Source of the DNA: Holosporales bacterium
GTDB lineage: Bacteria; Pseudomonadota; Alphaproteobacteria; BNTO01
Direction of reading: 5' to 3'
Length of the DNA: 13,647 nucleotides
Assembly (NCBI GenBank): GCA_031273545.1
Contig: JAISRQ010000015.1
Span: 1-13,647, forward strand
The stretch's first letter is position 1. Each line of letters opens with the position of its first letter. Under the pieces are notes generated by a model that saw nothing but the letters and a program-made list of their open reading frames with translations, searched no databases and was not told the origin of the DNA. The position numbers and the translations under genes are program-made. Shown here piece by piece: positions 1 through 6,885 of the stretch.

Positions 1-254
1 ACAGAAGCCCCTGCGGAACCGGGACCAGCGCGCGCATGTCGCAGCTTTACTCGAAGGGAATGTTGAAGCCGGGCATGACGCTGGAGAACCACAGCATCAT
101 AGACACGGTCTTTGAAGGCACCATTGTCGGAGAGACCACTATAGCCGGCATACCGGCGATTGTCCCCAAAATATCCGGCAACGCCTACATTATGGGTTTC
201 AGCCAACTTGTGCTCGAACCGGAGGACCCAATGCCGGAGGGTTTCAGAATTTAA
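1..254 (+). CDS. Proline racemase / 4-hydroxyproline epimerase family protein, C-terminal part (5' end outside window)
   Basis: Read in the frame starting at base 3, the window opens with R-S-P-C-G-T-G-T-S-A, the second catalytic cysteine motif of the proline racemase family (Cys codon at 12-14). It runs to a TAA at 252-254. The rest matches the family's C-terminal domain: a long acidic/amide strand region, an I-P-A-I-V-P segment, then S-G-N-A-Y-I-M-G-F and a final E-P-E-D-P segment. Members use a pair of cysteines to racemise proline or epimerise hydroxyproline, or, in the dehydratase branch, to dehydrate trans-3-hydroxyproline. The Cys-containing motif argues for a racemase/epimerase rather than the Thr-containing dehydratase branch. 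Only about 84 codons are visible, so substrate cannot be assigned. Codon use is G/C-rich, unlike the cluster that follows. Confidence 0.9.
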   Translation, partial: RSPCGTGTSARMSQLYSKGMLKPGMTLENHSIIDTVFEGTIVGETTIAGIPAIVPKISGNAYIMGFSQLVLEPEDPMPEGFRI

Positions 255-551
255 CAGGGTGAAGATTCCTAAATTCCCTGTGCCGTCCCATACGTTAGTT
301 TTCAGCATCATGGACATGCTCCTACACGCAAAAGCCAGGCTGAAGAGTCTCCGGAATATCACGGCGGCGGGAATGCCTGAGTTTTTATAAGCACCGTTTT
401 ATTTCGGCAGCGACGTTATCCTGAAACGGTGGAAAAAAACGCCGATCATTGAAGAAAGTTCATTCTCAAAAATCTCAGAACGTGTTAATCTTGCTCGTGA
501 GCATGAACCTCCTTAAGATGGCTCATGTCACTTCTCTTTCGCCGATAATTA

Positions 552-581
552 TTGATTTTTCAAGGTGGAACTTCGCTTTAT
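552..581 (+). promoter_or_regulatory. Candidate promoter of the lysR gene
   Basis: TTGATT at 552-557 followed after 18 bases by CTTTAT at 576-581 is a weak sigma-70-like pair about 40 bases ahead of the regulator gene. The -10 element falls inside the inverted repeat at 569-594, which would suit autoregulation. Matches to consensus are modest, so this is a suggestion only. Confidence 0.25.
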
Positions 582-594
582 GGAGTGCGAAGTT
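569..594. promoter_or_regulatory. Inverted repeat, candidate operator ahead of lysR
   Basis: AACTTCGC (569-576) and GCGAAGTT (587-594) form a perfect 8-bp inverted repeat with a 10-base spacer, centred about 42 bases before the LysR start codon. LysR-type regulators commonly bind interrupted dyads near their own promoter, so this may be an autoregulatory site. It lacks the T run of a terminator. The dyad is seen directly; the function is inferred. Confidence 0.4.
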
Positions 595-623
595 TCAGTA
601 GCTAACTAAGATGGAGGTGTATT

Positions 624-1481
624 TTGAATTCTACCGATTGGATGGTGTTGAAAACACTTTATGAGCAGCACAACATTACAAAGGCGTCCGAAGTATTGTT
701 TTTATCACAACCTGCCTTAAGCTACAGAATTCAACAGTTGGAAAAAGATTTTGGTGTGGTAATCCTTGAACGTGGTAAGAAGGGCATTAAATTTACGCCT
801 CAAGGAGAATACCTGTACAAGTATTCACTGGAGATGTTGGATCAGATGCGATCCGTTAAAGAAAATTTGCTAAGCATGGATCAAAAAGTACTCGGCATTT
901 TAAAGATAGGGTCCACTAGATCATTAATCAAGAGTTTCCTGCCGAAATACCTTGGACAATTTTCCGGAATCTATCCAACTGTAGAGTTCAATGTTAAGTC
1001 TGGACGTAGCGATGAATTGGTTGACAAGCTTTATAATAGGGAAATTCATGTCGGATTTGTTCGAAATGGTATTGAATGGGATGGAGAAAAAAAGATACTT
1101 CTATCCGAAGCTATAAGCATAATTTCGGATAGAAAAATCACGTACTCCGATTTACCCAGCTTGCATATGATTTCGTATAACACAGAAGCTTCTTTGGCAA
1201 AAGTCATTGATACATGGTGGAAAAGCATGTACCTCCACTCCCCTAATATTATCATGACTGTAGATAATGTGGAAGTTGCCAGAGAGATGGTTAGGCATCA
1301 TTTGGGGTATGCCATTTTACCGAATGTCGGATTGAGCAATACAGACGGTCTGTACTTATTGCCATTGAAAACGGAAAAAGGAGAGAATATCGTCAGAGAG
1401 TCCTTGATGATTTATCAAAAAAAATCATTATCTGTTCCACTGGTCAAAGCATTTATAGAACATATAACCGATAATCTGTGA
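624..1481 (+). CDS. LysR-type transcriptional regulator
   Basis: A 285-residue DNA-binding regulator of the LysR family, close to the usual length of about 300. Residues 1-60 form the winged helix-turn-helix, with the signature stretch I-T-K-A-S-E-V-L-F-L-S-Q-P-A-L-S-Y-R-I-Q-Q-L-E followed by the typical L-E-R-G wing. Residues from about 90 form the periplasmic-binding-protein-like effector domain (it begins L-K-I-G-S-T-R-S). I chose the TTG at 624 because GGAGGT sits at 613-618 with good spacing and the helix-turn-helix starts at the normal distance; an internal ATG at residue 7 would cut into the domain. It sits upstream of, and in the same direction as, the isomerase-lyase-transporter cluster, so it is the likely regulator of that cluster with a carboxylate as coinducer. 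The effector is not predictable from sequence. Confidence 0.93.
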   Translation: MNSTDWMVLKTLYEQHNITKASEVLFLSQPALSYRIQQLEKDFGVVILERGKKGIKFTPQGEYLYKYSLEMLDQMRSVKENLLSMDQKVLGILKIGSTRSLIKSFLPKYLGQFSGIYPTVEFNVKSGRSDELVDKLYNREIHVGFVRNGIEWDGEKKILLSEAISIISDRKITYSDLPSLHMISYNTEASLAKVIDTWWKSMYLHSPNIIMTVDNVEVAREMVRHHLGYAILPNVGLSNTDGLYLLPLKTEKGENIVRESLMIYQKKSLSVPLVKAFIEHITDNL

Positions 1482-1497
1482 TTTTTTAAAGAGCAAA

Positions 1498-1723
1498 TTA
1501 GCATGGAAAAACATCCTCGTAATTTCTAATCTTAAAGCATTTATTGTCGGAACGTTTCACGGTTTGGAATAAGAAGCATCTTCGGCGTTATTTCGATGAA
1601 TTTGCATATAGGTTCAACAGGAGAAAGTACGGCTCGCAGATTTTTTTGCGGTTGCTGCAAGCGCGCGTTTCTACTAAAACTATTACATATAAACAGTTAG
1701 TATGCAAAAACGCGACAGACTAA
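1498..1723 (+). pseudogene. IS1595-family (ISXO2-like DDE) transposase, C-terminal remnant with frameshift
   Basis: Between lysR and the PrpF-like gene, frame 1 reads V-I-S-N-L-K-A-F-I-V-G-T-F-H-G (1519-1563). This matches the conserved segment of IS1595-family transposases around the last catalytic region (commonly V-I-S-N-L-K-x-W-L-L-G-T-H-H-G). It then hits a TAA at 1570-1572. A shift of one base restores K-K-H-L-R-R-Y-F-D-E-F-A-Y-R-F-N-R-R from 1571 and continues to T-I-T-Y-K-Q-L-V and a stop at 1721-1723, again the usual C-terminal end of the family. Only about 75 codons remain of a protein normally near 300 residues, so the element is dead. I could not define terminal inverted repeats. 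It records an old insertion next to the catabolic cluster. Confidence 0.8.
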
Positions 1724-1819
1724 TTACCATAAAAAAAAGTTATGGAAATACTAAAAAATTACTGATTTTGTTTTTTGGCCGTTATGTGTTAACGTTTTTT
1801 AAACAAAGGGGGGTGGCAT
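1724..1819 (+). promoter_or_regulatory. A/T-rich leader where the cluster promoter should lie
   Basis: This stretch separates the transposase remnant from the PrpF-like gene and is strongly A/T-rich, with long A and T runs. A LysR-controlled promoter would be expected here, but I find no convincing -35/-10 pair. The ribosome binding site is strong: AGGGGGGTG at 1807-1815, five bases or so before the ATG at 1820. Confidence 0.3.
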
Positions 1820-2983
1820 ATGCGAGAATACGAAAAAATCAAAGCTGTTATTATGCGGGGCGGAACCAGCAAGGCTGTATTTATTATGGAGAATGATTTG
1901 CCCCGGGATAGTGCGACGAGAGACAAAGTAATACTTAGCATTTTCGGCTCTCCGGATATTCGACAGATTGATGGTCTCGGTGGAGCAGACCCCTTGACAA
2001 GCAAGCTGGCAATTATTAAACCTTCTTTAAGAAATGATGCAGATGTTGATTATACATTTGCATATATTGGAATAAATAAAGCTGAAATAGACTACGTGGG
2101 AAATTGCGGAAATATCTCCTCTGCTGTCGGTCCTTACGCAATAGATGAAGGATTAGTGCAAGCTATTGAACCATACACTACGGTCAAAATTTACAATACA
2201 AATACAAAGAAAATAATTTTAGCGGAAATCCATGTAAGAGATGGCAAGGCATTGATCAGTGGTGGTTATTGCATTGACGGTGTGCCGGGAACAGGGGCAA
2301 AAATCTCTTTAAGTTTCCCGAATGCACAAGGGTCATTAACTGGAAAGTTGCTTCCGACAGGCCATCTGATTGATGAAATCGTATTGGAAGATGGCAGAAA
2401 GATACGCACGAGTATGGTAGATGCTGCAGCTCCAGCCATTTATATCAAAGCTGTTGACATAGGTCTCACAGGTGCTGAACTACCTCAGGACTTTGTAGTT
2501 AACCCAAAGCATCTCGCATTGGTAGAAGAGATACGTGTGAAGGGCGCAGAAATTATGGGGCTGATCAAATACAACAACGGATTGAGAATTGTCAGCTCGG
2601 CCATACCCAAAGTTGCAATTGTCGGTAAAGCTCAATCGTATAAGACAATTAGCGGAACGGAGGTTAGTGAATCTGATATAGATATGGTAGCCAGGACCAA
2701 GGCACTGGGCGTGATACATAAAGCTTATGCGATAACTGGTGGCATCTGTACAGCGGCGGCAGCGATGATTCAGGGGACTGTTTTAAATGAGGTGCTCAGT
2801 CCGGAAGCAATTAAAAATGGTGTGGTAAGGCTTGGGCATCCTTCTGGAATTATGGAATTTGATGTGAAAATCGAGGGAAGCTCTGTTGATACATTTGAGC
2901 TTACTAAAGCGACAGTGGGGCGGACAGCCAGAAGAATCATGGATGGGTCAGTATATATTCCATCAGAGATATATTGGAAATGA
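1820..2983 (+). CDS. PrpF-family isomerase (2-methylaconitate / aconitate / oxalomesaconate isomerase-like)
   Basis: A 387-residue member of the PrpF (DUF453) family, full length. Family landmarks are all present: M-R-G-G-T-S-K-A at 12-19, the G-L-G-G-A-D-P-L-T-S-K-L segment at 52-63 with the conserved Lys62, the V-G-N-C-G-N-I-S-S motif at 93-101 with Cys96, and G-H-P-S-G-I-M near 339-345. The conserved Lys and Cys correspond to the catalytic pair in characterised PrpF proteins, which move a proton to shift a double bond in an unsaturated carboxylic acid. Known activities include 2-methylaconitate cis-trans isomerisation, aconitate delta-isomerisation, 4-oxalomesaconate tautomerisation and 3-methylitaconate isomerisation. 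No prpB, prpC, prpD or acnD gene is adjacent, so the methylcitrate role is not supported by context. The adjacent tricarboxylate transporter suggests an imported aconitate-like substrate, which is inference. It is the first gene of the cluster. Confidence 0.92.
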   Translation: MREYEKIKAVIMRGGTSKAVFIMENDLPRDSATRDKVILSIFGSPDIRQIDGLGGADPLTSKLAIIKPSLRNDADVDYTFAYIGINKAEIDYVGNCGNISSAVGPYAIDEGLVQAIEPYTTVKIYNTNTKKIILAEIHVRDGKALISGGYCIDGVPGTGAKISLSFPNAQGSLTGKLLPTGHLIDEIVLEDGRKIRTSMVDAAAPAIYIKAVDIGLTGAELPQDFVVNPKHLALVEEIRVKGAEIMGLIKYNNGLRIVSSAIPKVAIVGKAQSYKTISGTEVSESDIDMVARTKALGVIHKAYAITGGICTAAAAMIQGTVLNEVLSPEAIKNGVVRLGHPSGIMEFDVKIEGSSVDTFELTKATVGRTARRIMDGSVYIPSEIYWK

Positions 2984-3047
2984 CAGACATACAGTCCTAT
3001 TGCAGAACCTTTCTGCAAATAATTTTCGATAGTGAAGGAGTATTAAA

Positions 3048-4415
3048 ATGGCGTTAAAAAAAGAAGGCATGCATTGGTATCTGACGGATGAAGAGGTAAT
3101 GTTCGTTAGGAATCAGCTCGCAGAGCTGCGTACCCATATGAATTATGTACCAGGAAAATGGTGCTTGAGCGGGTTGAACTGTAAACCCGAGGTTATGGGA
3201 CTTTCCCTTCCTGACCACATGCCCAAGAAGGTTTTACTGAGAGATATTTCTCTTCGTACGGCACTGCAGGTGAATGGAGTTAGTTTGACAAAAGATGAAA
3301 GAGTCCGTTTGTTGCAAGCTCTAAGTGAACTTGGTGTTTCCTCTTTCCAGATTAGTATGGGCTGGCGTTCACGCGGTTATACCATGGAGCAGATGCAGGA
3401 AGAAATCAAGATATGTAAGAGACTGAACCCCGATGCAGAGGTGGAATTGGGTGGCGTAGCAACAACAGACGGCATTGACGAATTGCTTAAGATGGGCGCT
3501 AATTGCGCCAGTATTCAAGGCCCGGCCAATTATGCAATTTCATCTTTCTATGGTGGCGGTGAGATAGAGTCTATGACTTGGGCCGGGAAGGATTGGCGTA
3601 ATCTGGCACATCCCCCCAAGAGCCTCGATGAGCTTGTAGAGAGAAATAAGCCGTTAATTGACTATGCAAATAGACATGGAATGAGGATAAAGGCATCCCT
3701 TAATATGCTGCATTGGGCGGATGAGGCGACTATTGAAAGGTTTGCTCGGGAGATGGGTAATGCGGGCGCTTACTATATTTCCCTGCAGGATGGTCCCGGC
3801 GCGATGTCTCCCCGTGCAATTGCCTACGCGGTGCTCATAGCGAAAAAGGCTGCTCCTAATACCAAGATTGCTGTTCATTGCCACAATACCTTTGGACTGG
3901 GAATTGAAAGGGCACTGACTGCGATTCAGGCCGGAGCTGAGATGGTGGAGTGCAGAATCAATGGAATAGATAGTCTAGGTGGAGGAACAGACATTCAGGT
4001 ACTTGCAGGTACGCTCGAAGTGATGTATGGCGTGGATACAGGTCTAAAATTGGATCAGTTTACAGACCTTCGCCGACTTGGTGAAGATATTTTCCGCTAC
4101 CCAGTGGAACGCAACCATCCTATCACAGGTGAAGAATACTACACATACTCTAACTCCACAGAGGTAGATATTGATCCGTTGATTCACGGAACGATTGACC
4201 CGTCTGTATTCGGAGGCAAGTGGGAGAGCCATATCGGTTCAATCACTCGTAATTGGGCTATGTTGGATAAATTGGTAGAACTTGATATTCCGGTGGATAA
4301 AGCTGAAGCTGAAGCAATTAATAAAGCTGCAAGAGCCGAGTCTACCATTCGTAAGCGTTCTCTTACTGATGATGAAGTCCGTAATATAGCTATGAAAATT
4401 AAAGGCAACAAGTAG
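3048..4415 (+). CDS. HMGL-like / isopropylmalate synthase-type TIM-barrel enzyme, atypical metal site
   Basis: A 455-residue DRE-TIM metallolyase-superfamily protein (HMG-CoA lyase, isopropylmalate/homocitrate/citramalate synthase relatives). After a 58-residue leader, residues 66-78 (D-I-S-L-R-T-A-L-Q-V-N-G-V) align with the family start D-x-T-L-R-D-G-x-Q-x-x-G-V. The metal-binding pair H-C-H-N is at 277-280, followed by G-L-G and the C-terminal barrel segment G-I-D-S-L-G-G-G-T-D (306-315). In that alignment the metal-ligand Asp after L-R is Thr71 and the next Gly is Ala72, so the active site is altered. An alternative reading puts Arg65-Asp66 as the R-D pair, as in HMG-CoA lyase. Members make or break C-C bonds in hydroxy acids or their CoA esters; the substrate here is unknown. 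It lies 64 bases after the PrpF-like gene with an AGTGAAGGAG ribosome binding site, so the two are probably cotranscribed. Confidence 0.85.
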   Translation: MALKKEGMHWYLTDEEVMFVRNQLAELRTHMNYVPGKWCLSGLNCKPEVMGLSLPDHMPKKVLLRDISLRTALQVNGVSLTKDERVRLLQALSELGVSSFQISMGWRSRGYTMEQMQEEIKICKRLNPDAEVELGGVATTDGIDELLKMGANCASIQGPANYAISSFYGGGEIESMTWAGKDWRNLAHPPKSLDELVERNKPLIDYANRHGMRIKASLNMLHWADEATIERFAREMGNAGAYYISLQDGPGAMSPRAIAYAVLIAKKAAPNTKIAVHCHNTFGLGIERALTAIQAGAEMVECRINGIDSLGGGTDIQVLAGTLEVMYGVDTGLKLDQFTDLRRLGEDIFRYPVERNHPITGEEYYTYSNSTEVDIDPLIHGTIDPSVFGGKWESHIGSITRNWAMLDKLVELDIPVDKAEAEAINKAARAESTIRKRSLTDDEVRNIAMKIKGNK

Positions 4416-4496
4416 GAAATCGTTGCTAGGCATAATATCGTCCAGGCTATTCACGACTGGCAAAACTAGTGAGAATAGGCAAAGAGGCATTTAAAA

Positions 4497-4512
4497 TATG
4501 TAAAGCTACATA
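4497..4512. repeat. Short inverted repeat before the CapA-like gene
   Basis: TATGTA (4497-4502) and TACATA (4507-4512) form a perfect 6-bp dyad with a 4-base loop, just ahead of the ribosome binding site GGAAGG at 4531-4536 region. It could be a small mRNA hairpin or chance in A/T-rich sequence. Confidence 0.2.
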
Positions 4513-4536
4513 AAAATTGAAGGGGAGTGGAAGGAC

Positions 4537-5574
4537 ATGGGCAAAAAAAAGATTGTATTGGATTTGGTGAGTGACGTTTATATCCAGCGCGAAGATCCTG
4601 AAAATGCTTTTCAATATGTAAACCATATTTTTAAGGCAGCGGATGTTGTTTTCGGCAACCAGGAGGCATGCCTTTCGACAAAAGGCATTAACCGAGGCAG
4701 ATTTCAGTCCAATCCTGAGATGGTAGCATCATTGGTAGCAGGTGGATTCGATGTTGTAGGCTTGGCAAATAACCACTCCATGGATCGCGGTGCAGAGGGA
4801 ATTATGGAAACTATAGAGACCCTTGATAAAGCAGGAATTGCACATTGTGGAGCTGGTAAAAATATTGATGAGGCCCATAAGCCCGTTATCATCGAACGGG
4901 AAAGTACGAACATCGCATTCTTGTCCTACACGTCTGTCTTTTTGGATCACTTTCAGGCACTTGCGGACCGTGCAGGTGTGGCAGTCGTTAAGCTTCGTAC
5001 ATCCTATCGTCCGCCGGAACGTTTCTTTGAGGTGCCAGGTATGCCAGCCATCGTTCTCACTGAACCCGAGCAGGACAGCGTTGACCGCATGAAGCAGGAT
5101 ATTGCAAATGCAAAAACCAAGGCTGATATCGTAGTTATTTCCTGGCATTGGGGTATTTCACAATCCTACCGTCTGGTAGCGGAGTATCAGAGAGAAATGG
5201 GAAAATTGGCAATTGACGCTGGCGCAGACCTGATTGTTGGACACCATCCTCATGTAGTACAGGGTGTCGAAATATATAAAGGCAAGGGTATTTGTTACTG
5301 CCTGGGTGACTTTTCATTCTTCCTGAGGCATACCGATCCCAGACGTTTCCATCATGGCAGCGAGGCTGTCGTTGTAGAGTGTGATATAGAAGATAAGCAG
5401 ATTCAGAACATTTCCCTTATTCCGCTTAGCAAAAACGAGAATTATGAACCAGTTGTTGCTACCGAAGAAGAGGGTGAAAAAATCTTTAAAAAGATGCAAG
5501 GTTTATCGGAGGCCTATGGAACTTCTATGGAATTCGAGAACGGGAAAATCTTGGTTAAGGGTGTCAATGCATAA
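4537..5574 (+). CDS. CapA-like metallophosphatase-fold protein (PGA_cap family), cytoplasmic
   Basis: A 345-residue protein of the CapA/PGA_cap family, a calcineurin-like phosphoesterase fold first known from poly-gamma-glutamate capsule synthesis. Visible motifs in order are N-Q-E (41-43), A-N-N-H-S-M-D-R-G (77-85), W-H-W-G (203-206), V-G-H-H-P-H-V-V-Q-G (234-243) and C-L-G-D-F-S (255-260); these carry the usual Asp, Glu, Asn and His metal-site residues. The opening motif, usually G-D, is V-S-D (11-13), so Asp13 is kept but the Gly is lost. There is no signal peptide or membrane anchor, unlike classical CapA, so it probably acts in the cytoplasm. There are no capB or capC partners. Its place between a lyase-like gene and the transporter suggests a hydrolase in the same catabolic route. 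Reaction and substrate are unknown. Confidence 0.88.
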   Translation: MGKKKIVLDLVSDVYIQREDPENAFQYVNHIFKAADVVFGNQEACLSTKGINRGRFQSNPEMVASLVAGGFDVVGLANNHSMDRGAEGIMETIETLDKAGIAHCGAGKNIDEAHKPVIIERESTNIAFLSYTSVFLDHFQALADRAGVAVVKLRTSYRPPERFFEVPGMPAIVLTEPEQDSVDRMKQDIANAKTKADIVVISWHWGISQSYRLVAEYQREMGKLAIDAGADLIVGHHPHVVQGVEIYKGKGICYCLGDFSFFLRHTDPRRFHHGSEAVVVECDIEDKQIQNISLIPLSKNENYEPVVATEEEGEKIFKKMQGLSEAYGTSMEFENGKILVKGVNA

Positions 5575-5619
5575 TCCCTCACATAATCCTGTGCGGAAAA
5601 TGGTTTACGATGTTCCTCA

Positions 5620-5644
5620 AATTACACTTTGTTTAAGTGTAATT
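5620..5644. promoter_or_regulatory. Perfect hairpin/dyad between capA-like gene and tctC
   Basis: AATTACACT (5620-5628) and AGTGTAATT (5636-5644) are a perfect 9-bp inverted repeat with a 7-base loop. It is followed on the + strand by an A run, not a T run, so it is not a standard terminator for this transcript. It could be an operator, or a hairpin that sets the 5' boundary of a processed, more abundant tctC mRNA. Confidence 0.45.
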
Positions 5645-5678
5645 AAAAAATAATAGAAAGAAAGGCAGGGTCTTGATT

Positions 5679-6701
5679 ATGAAAAGAGTGCTTACGCTTA
5701 TCCTTGCGTTCTCGTTGGTATGTGTTTTACTCACGCGATGCGGTCATAGTGCGCCTGTGAGTGCAGAGCAACCCCAGAGTGAAGATGGTTGGCCTGACCA
5801 TGTAATGACTTGGATTCATACTGCTGCTGCAGGTGGTTCTGCTGATATGCAGCTGAGATGGTTTTTACCTTTTCTCGGGGAAAAGTTGGGTGTAACGCAA
5901 ATCGTACAAAATGTTGATGGCGGAGGCGGTTCCGTTGGGCTTCAGCAGCAGCTGCAAGCGGTGCCGGACGGTTATACAATCGGTTGGATGGGAATCCAAA
6001 AACTTGGTGTAATGAATTATTTCCAGAATTTGACAGATTTTACCATTGACGATTTCCGGATGATCAATCTTGAGCGAGTAGACCCCGTAGGTATTTTTGC
6101 CCTGAACGACTCCCCTTATGAGACTTTTGACGATGTTATCGAGGATGCGAGAAATCGTCCGGGTAAAGTATCTATCACATGCACTATGAATGGTGCAGGA
6201 TATTTCTTTCTTCTGGGTCTGGAAAAAGCGCTTGACATTGATTTTGCTGTGGTGCCTTATGATTCCGGCTCGGAAAATAAAGCGCAGTTCCTGGGCAAAC
6301 ATGTGGATCTGCTGGCAAGCCAGGAGTGGTCAGCATATGAACTTCGTAGTGAAGCCAAAGCTCTTGGCATTGCATGGGATCATGAATCCGTACTTTGGCC
6401 TGAAGGTAAACTGTTTACGGAAATCTTGAAAAAGTATGGAATTACGGATACAGTAACGACAATCTCAGCCAACTACATTTCTTCATATGTTGATAAAGAT
6501 TTTGTGGAACAGTATCCTGAGCGTTTTGAAAAACTTGTCAATGCAATGTATGCAGCTCATGAATCCGAAGGCTATCAGCAGGTATTGGAAGGGCAGCATC
6601 TGAAGTCCTATTGTGTTTGGTATGGTCCTGAAGAGAGCCAGAGGCTAATAAAAGAGGCAATTGAGTCTATGAAAATTGCTGCTGAAATCTTGAACAATTA
6701 G
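5679..6701 (+). CDS. tctC: Tripartite tricarboxylate transporter solute-binding lipoprotein (TctC family)
   Basis: A 340-residue extracytoplasmic solute receptor of the TctC/BUG family. Residues 1-20 are a basic-hydrophobic export signal ending L-L-T-R before Cys21, so it is probably a lipoprotein, though Arg at -1 is atypical for a lipobox. The mature part carries family features: A-A-G-G-S-A-D-M near 45-52, Q-N-V-D-G-G-G-G-S-V near 70-80, and V-P-D-G-Y-T-I-G. TctC proteins bind a carboxylate (citrate, tricarballylate, dicarboxylates, aromatic acids) and deliver it to TctAB, driven by ion gradients. I prefer the ATG at 5679 over the TTG six bases upstream, because it follows CAGGG with normal spacing and begins a typical lysine/arginine-containing signal. 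TctB and TctA follow. The ligand cannot be read from sequence. Confidence 0.93.
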   Translation: MKRVLTLILAFSLVCVLLTRCGHSAPVSAEQPQSEDGWPDHVMTWIHTAAAGGSADMQLRWFLPFLGEKLGVTQIVQNVDGGGGSVGLQQQLQAVPDGYTIGWMGIQKLGVMNYFQNLTDFTIDDFRMINLERVDPVGIFALNDSPYETFDDVIEDARNRPGKVSITCTMNGAGYFFLLGLEKALDIDFAVVPYDSGSENKAQFLGKHVDLLASQEWSAYELRSEAKALGIAWDHESVLWPEGKLFTEILKKYGITDTVTTISANYISSYVDKDFVEQYPERFEKLVNAMYAAHESEGYQQVLEGQHLKSYCVWYGPEESQRLIKEAIESMKIAAEILNN

Positions 6702-6750
6702 TACGAGGCGACTAGTGGAAATCCATGGCGGATAATTAACCAATGGCACC

Positions 6751-6769
6751 CCCCCGGCACTGCCGGGGG
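6751..6769. terminator. Strong GC hairpin after tctC (partial terminator or mRNA-stabilising element)
   Basis: CCCCCGGC (6751-6758) and GCCGGGGG (6762-6769) make a perfect 8-bp G/C stem with a 3-base loop, 50 bases after the tctC stop. No T run follows, so full termination is unlikely. Hairpins here often protect the upstream mRNA for the binding protein, which is needed in excess over the membrane subunits. Function is inferred from position. Confidence 0.6.
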
Positions 6770-6805
6770 TATCTGACTAATTGAAGACTTTATTTACTTT
6801 ATTTA

Positions 6806-6835
6806 TTGAAAGACTTTATAGCGCGTGTTTATGCT
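6806..6835 (+). promoter_or_regulatory. Candidate internal promoter for tctBA
   Basis: TTGAAA at 6806-6811 and TATGCT at 6830-6835, spaced 18 bases, resemble sigma-70 elements about 50 bases before tctB. A near repeat of the first element (TTGAAGACTTTA at 6781-6792 and TTGAAAGACTTTA at 6806-6818) occurs 25 bases upstream. If real, it would provide tctBA transcription beyond the GC hairpin. Confidence 0.3.
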
Positions 6836-6885
6836 TGGATGAAAGACAAAGATCTGAGATTTGAACAAAAGGAGAATATTCGATT

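Larger units (their letters stand above)
255..623. other. Intergenic region with a possible unidentified gene remnant
   Basis: This 369-bp gap holds no complete gene. From 391 to 516 the + strand has an open frame of 41 codons that lacks a start and ends in TAA; it encodes a hydrophilic peptide containing K-R-W-K-K-T-P and A-R-E-H-E-P-P. It reads like the end of a protein, but I do not recognise the family. Before it, another frame stops at 388-390, so a frameshifted remnant is possible. No convincing terminator follows the racemase gene. Base composition changes here from G/C-rich to more A/T-rich. Confidence 0.4.

Noticed and set aside
475..514. Minus-strand AAGGAGG (508-514) close to an ATG (502-504)
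   Set aside because: The frame ends after nine codons and the spacing is too short; no downstream continuation in any frame that I can identify.
4729..5148. Minus-strand 139-codon frame inside the CapA-like gene
   Set aside because: Shadow of a conserved + strand gene; no start signals or protein-like motifs.
5673..5678. TTG start two codons upstream for tctC
   Set aside because: The ATG at 5679 has better spacing from CAGGG and gives a normal signal peptide; the TTG remains possible but changes only two residues.
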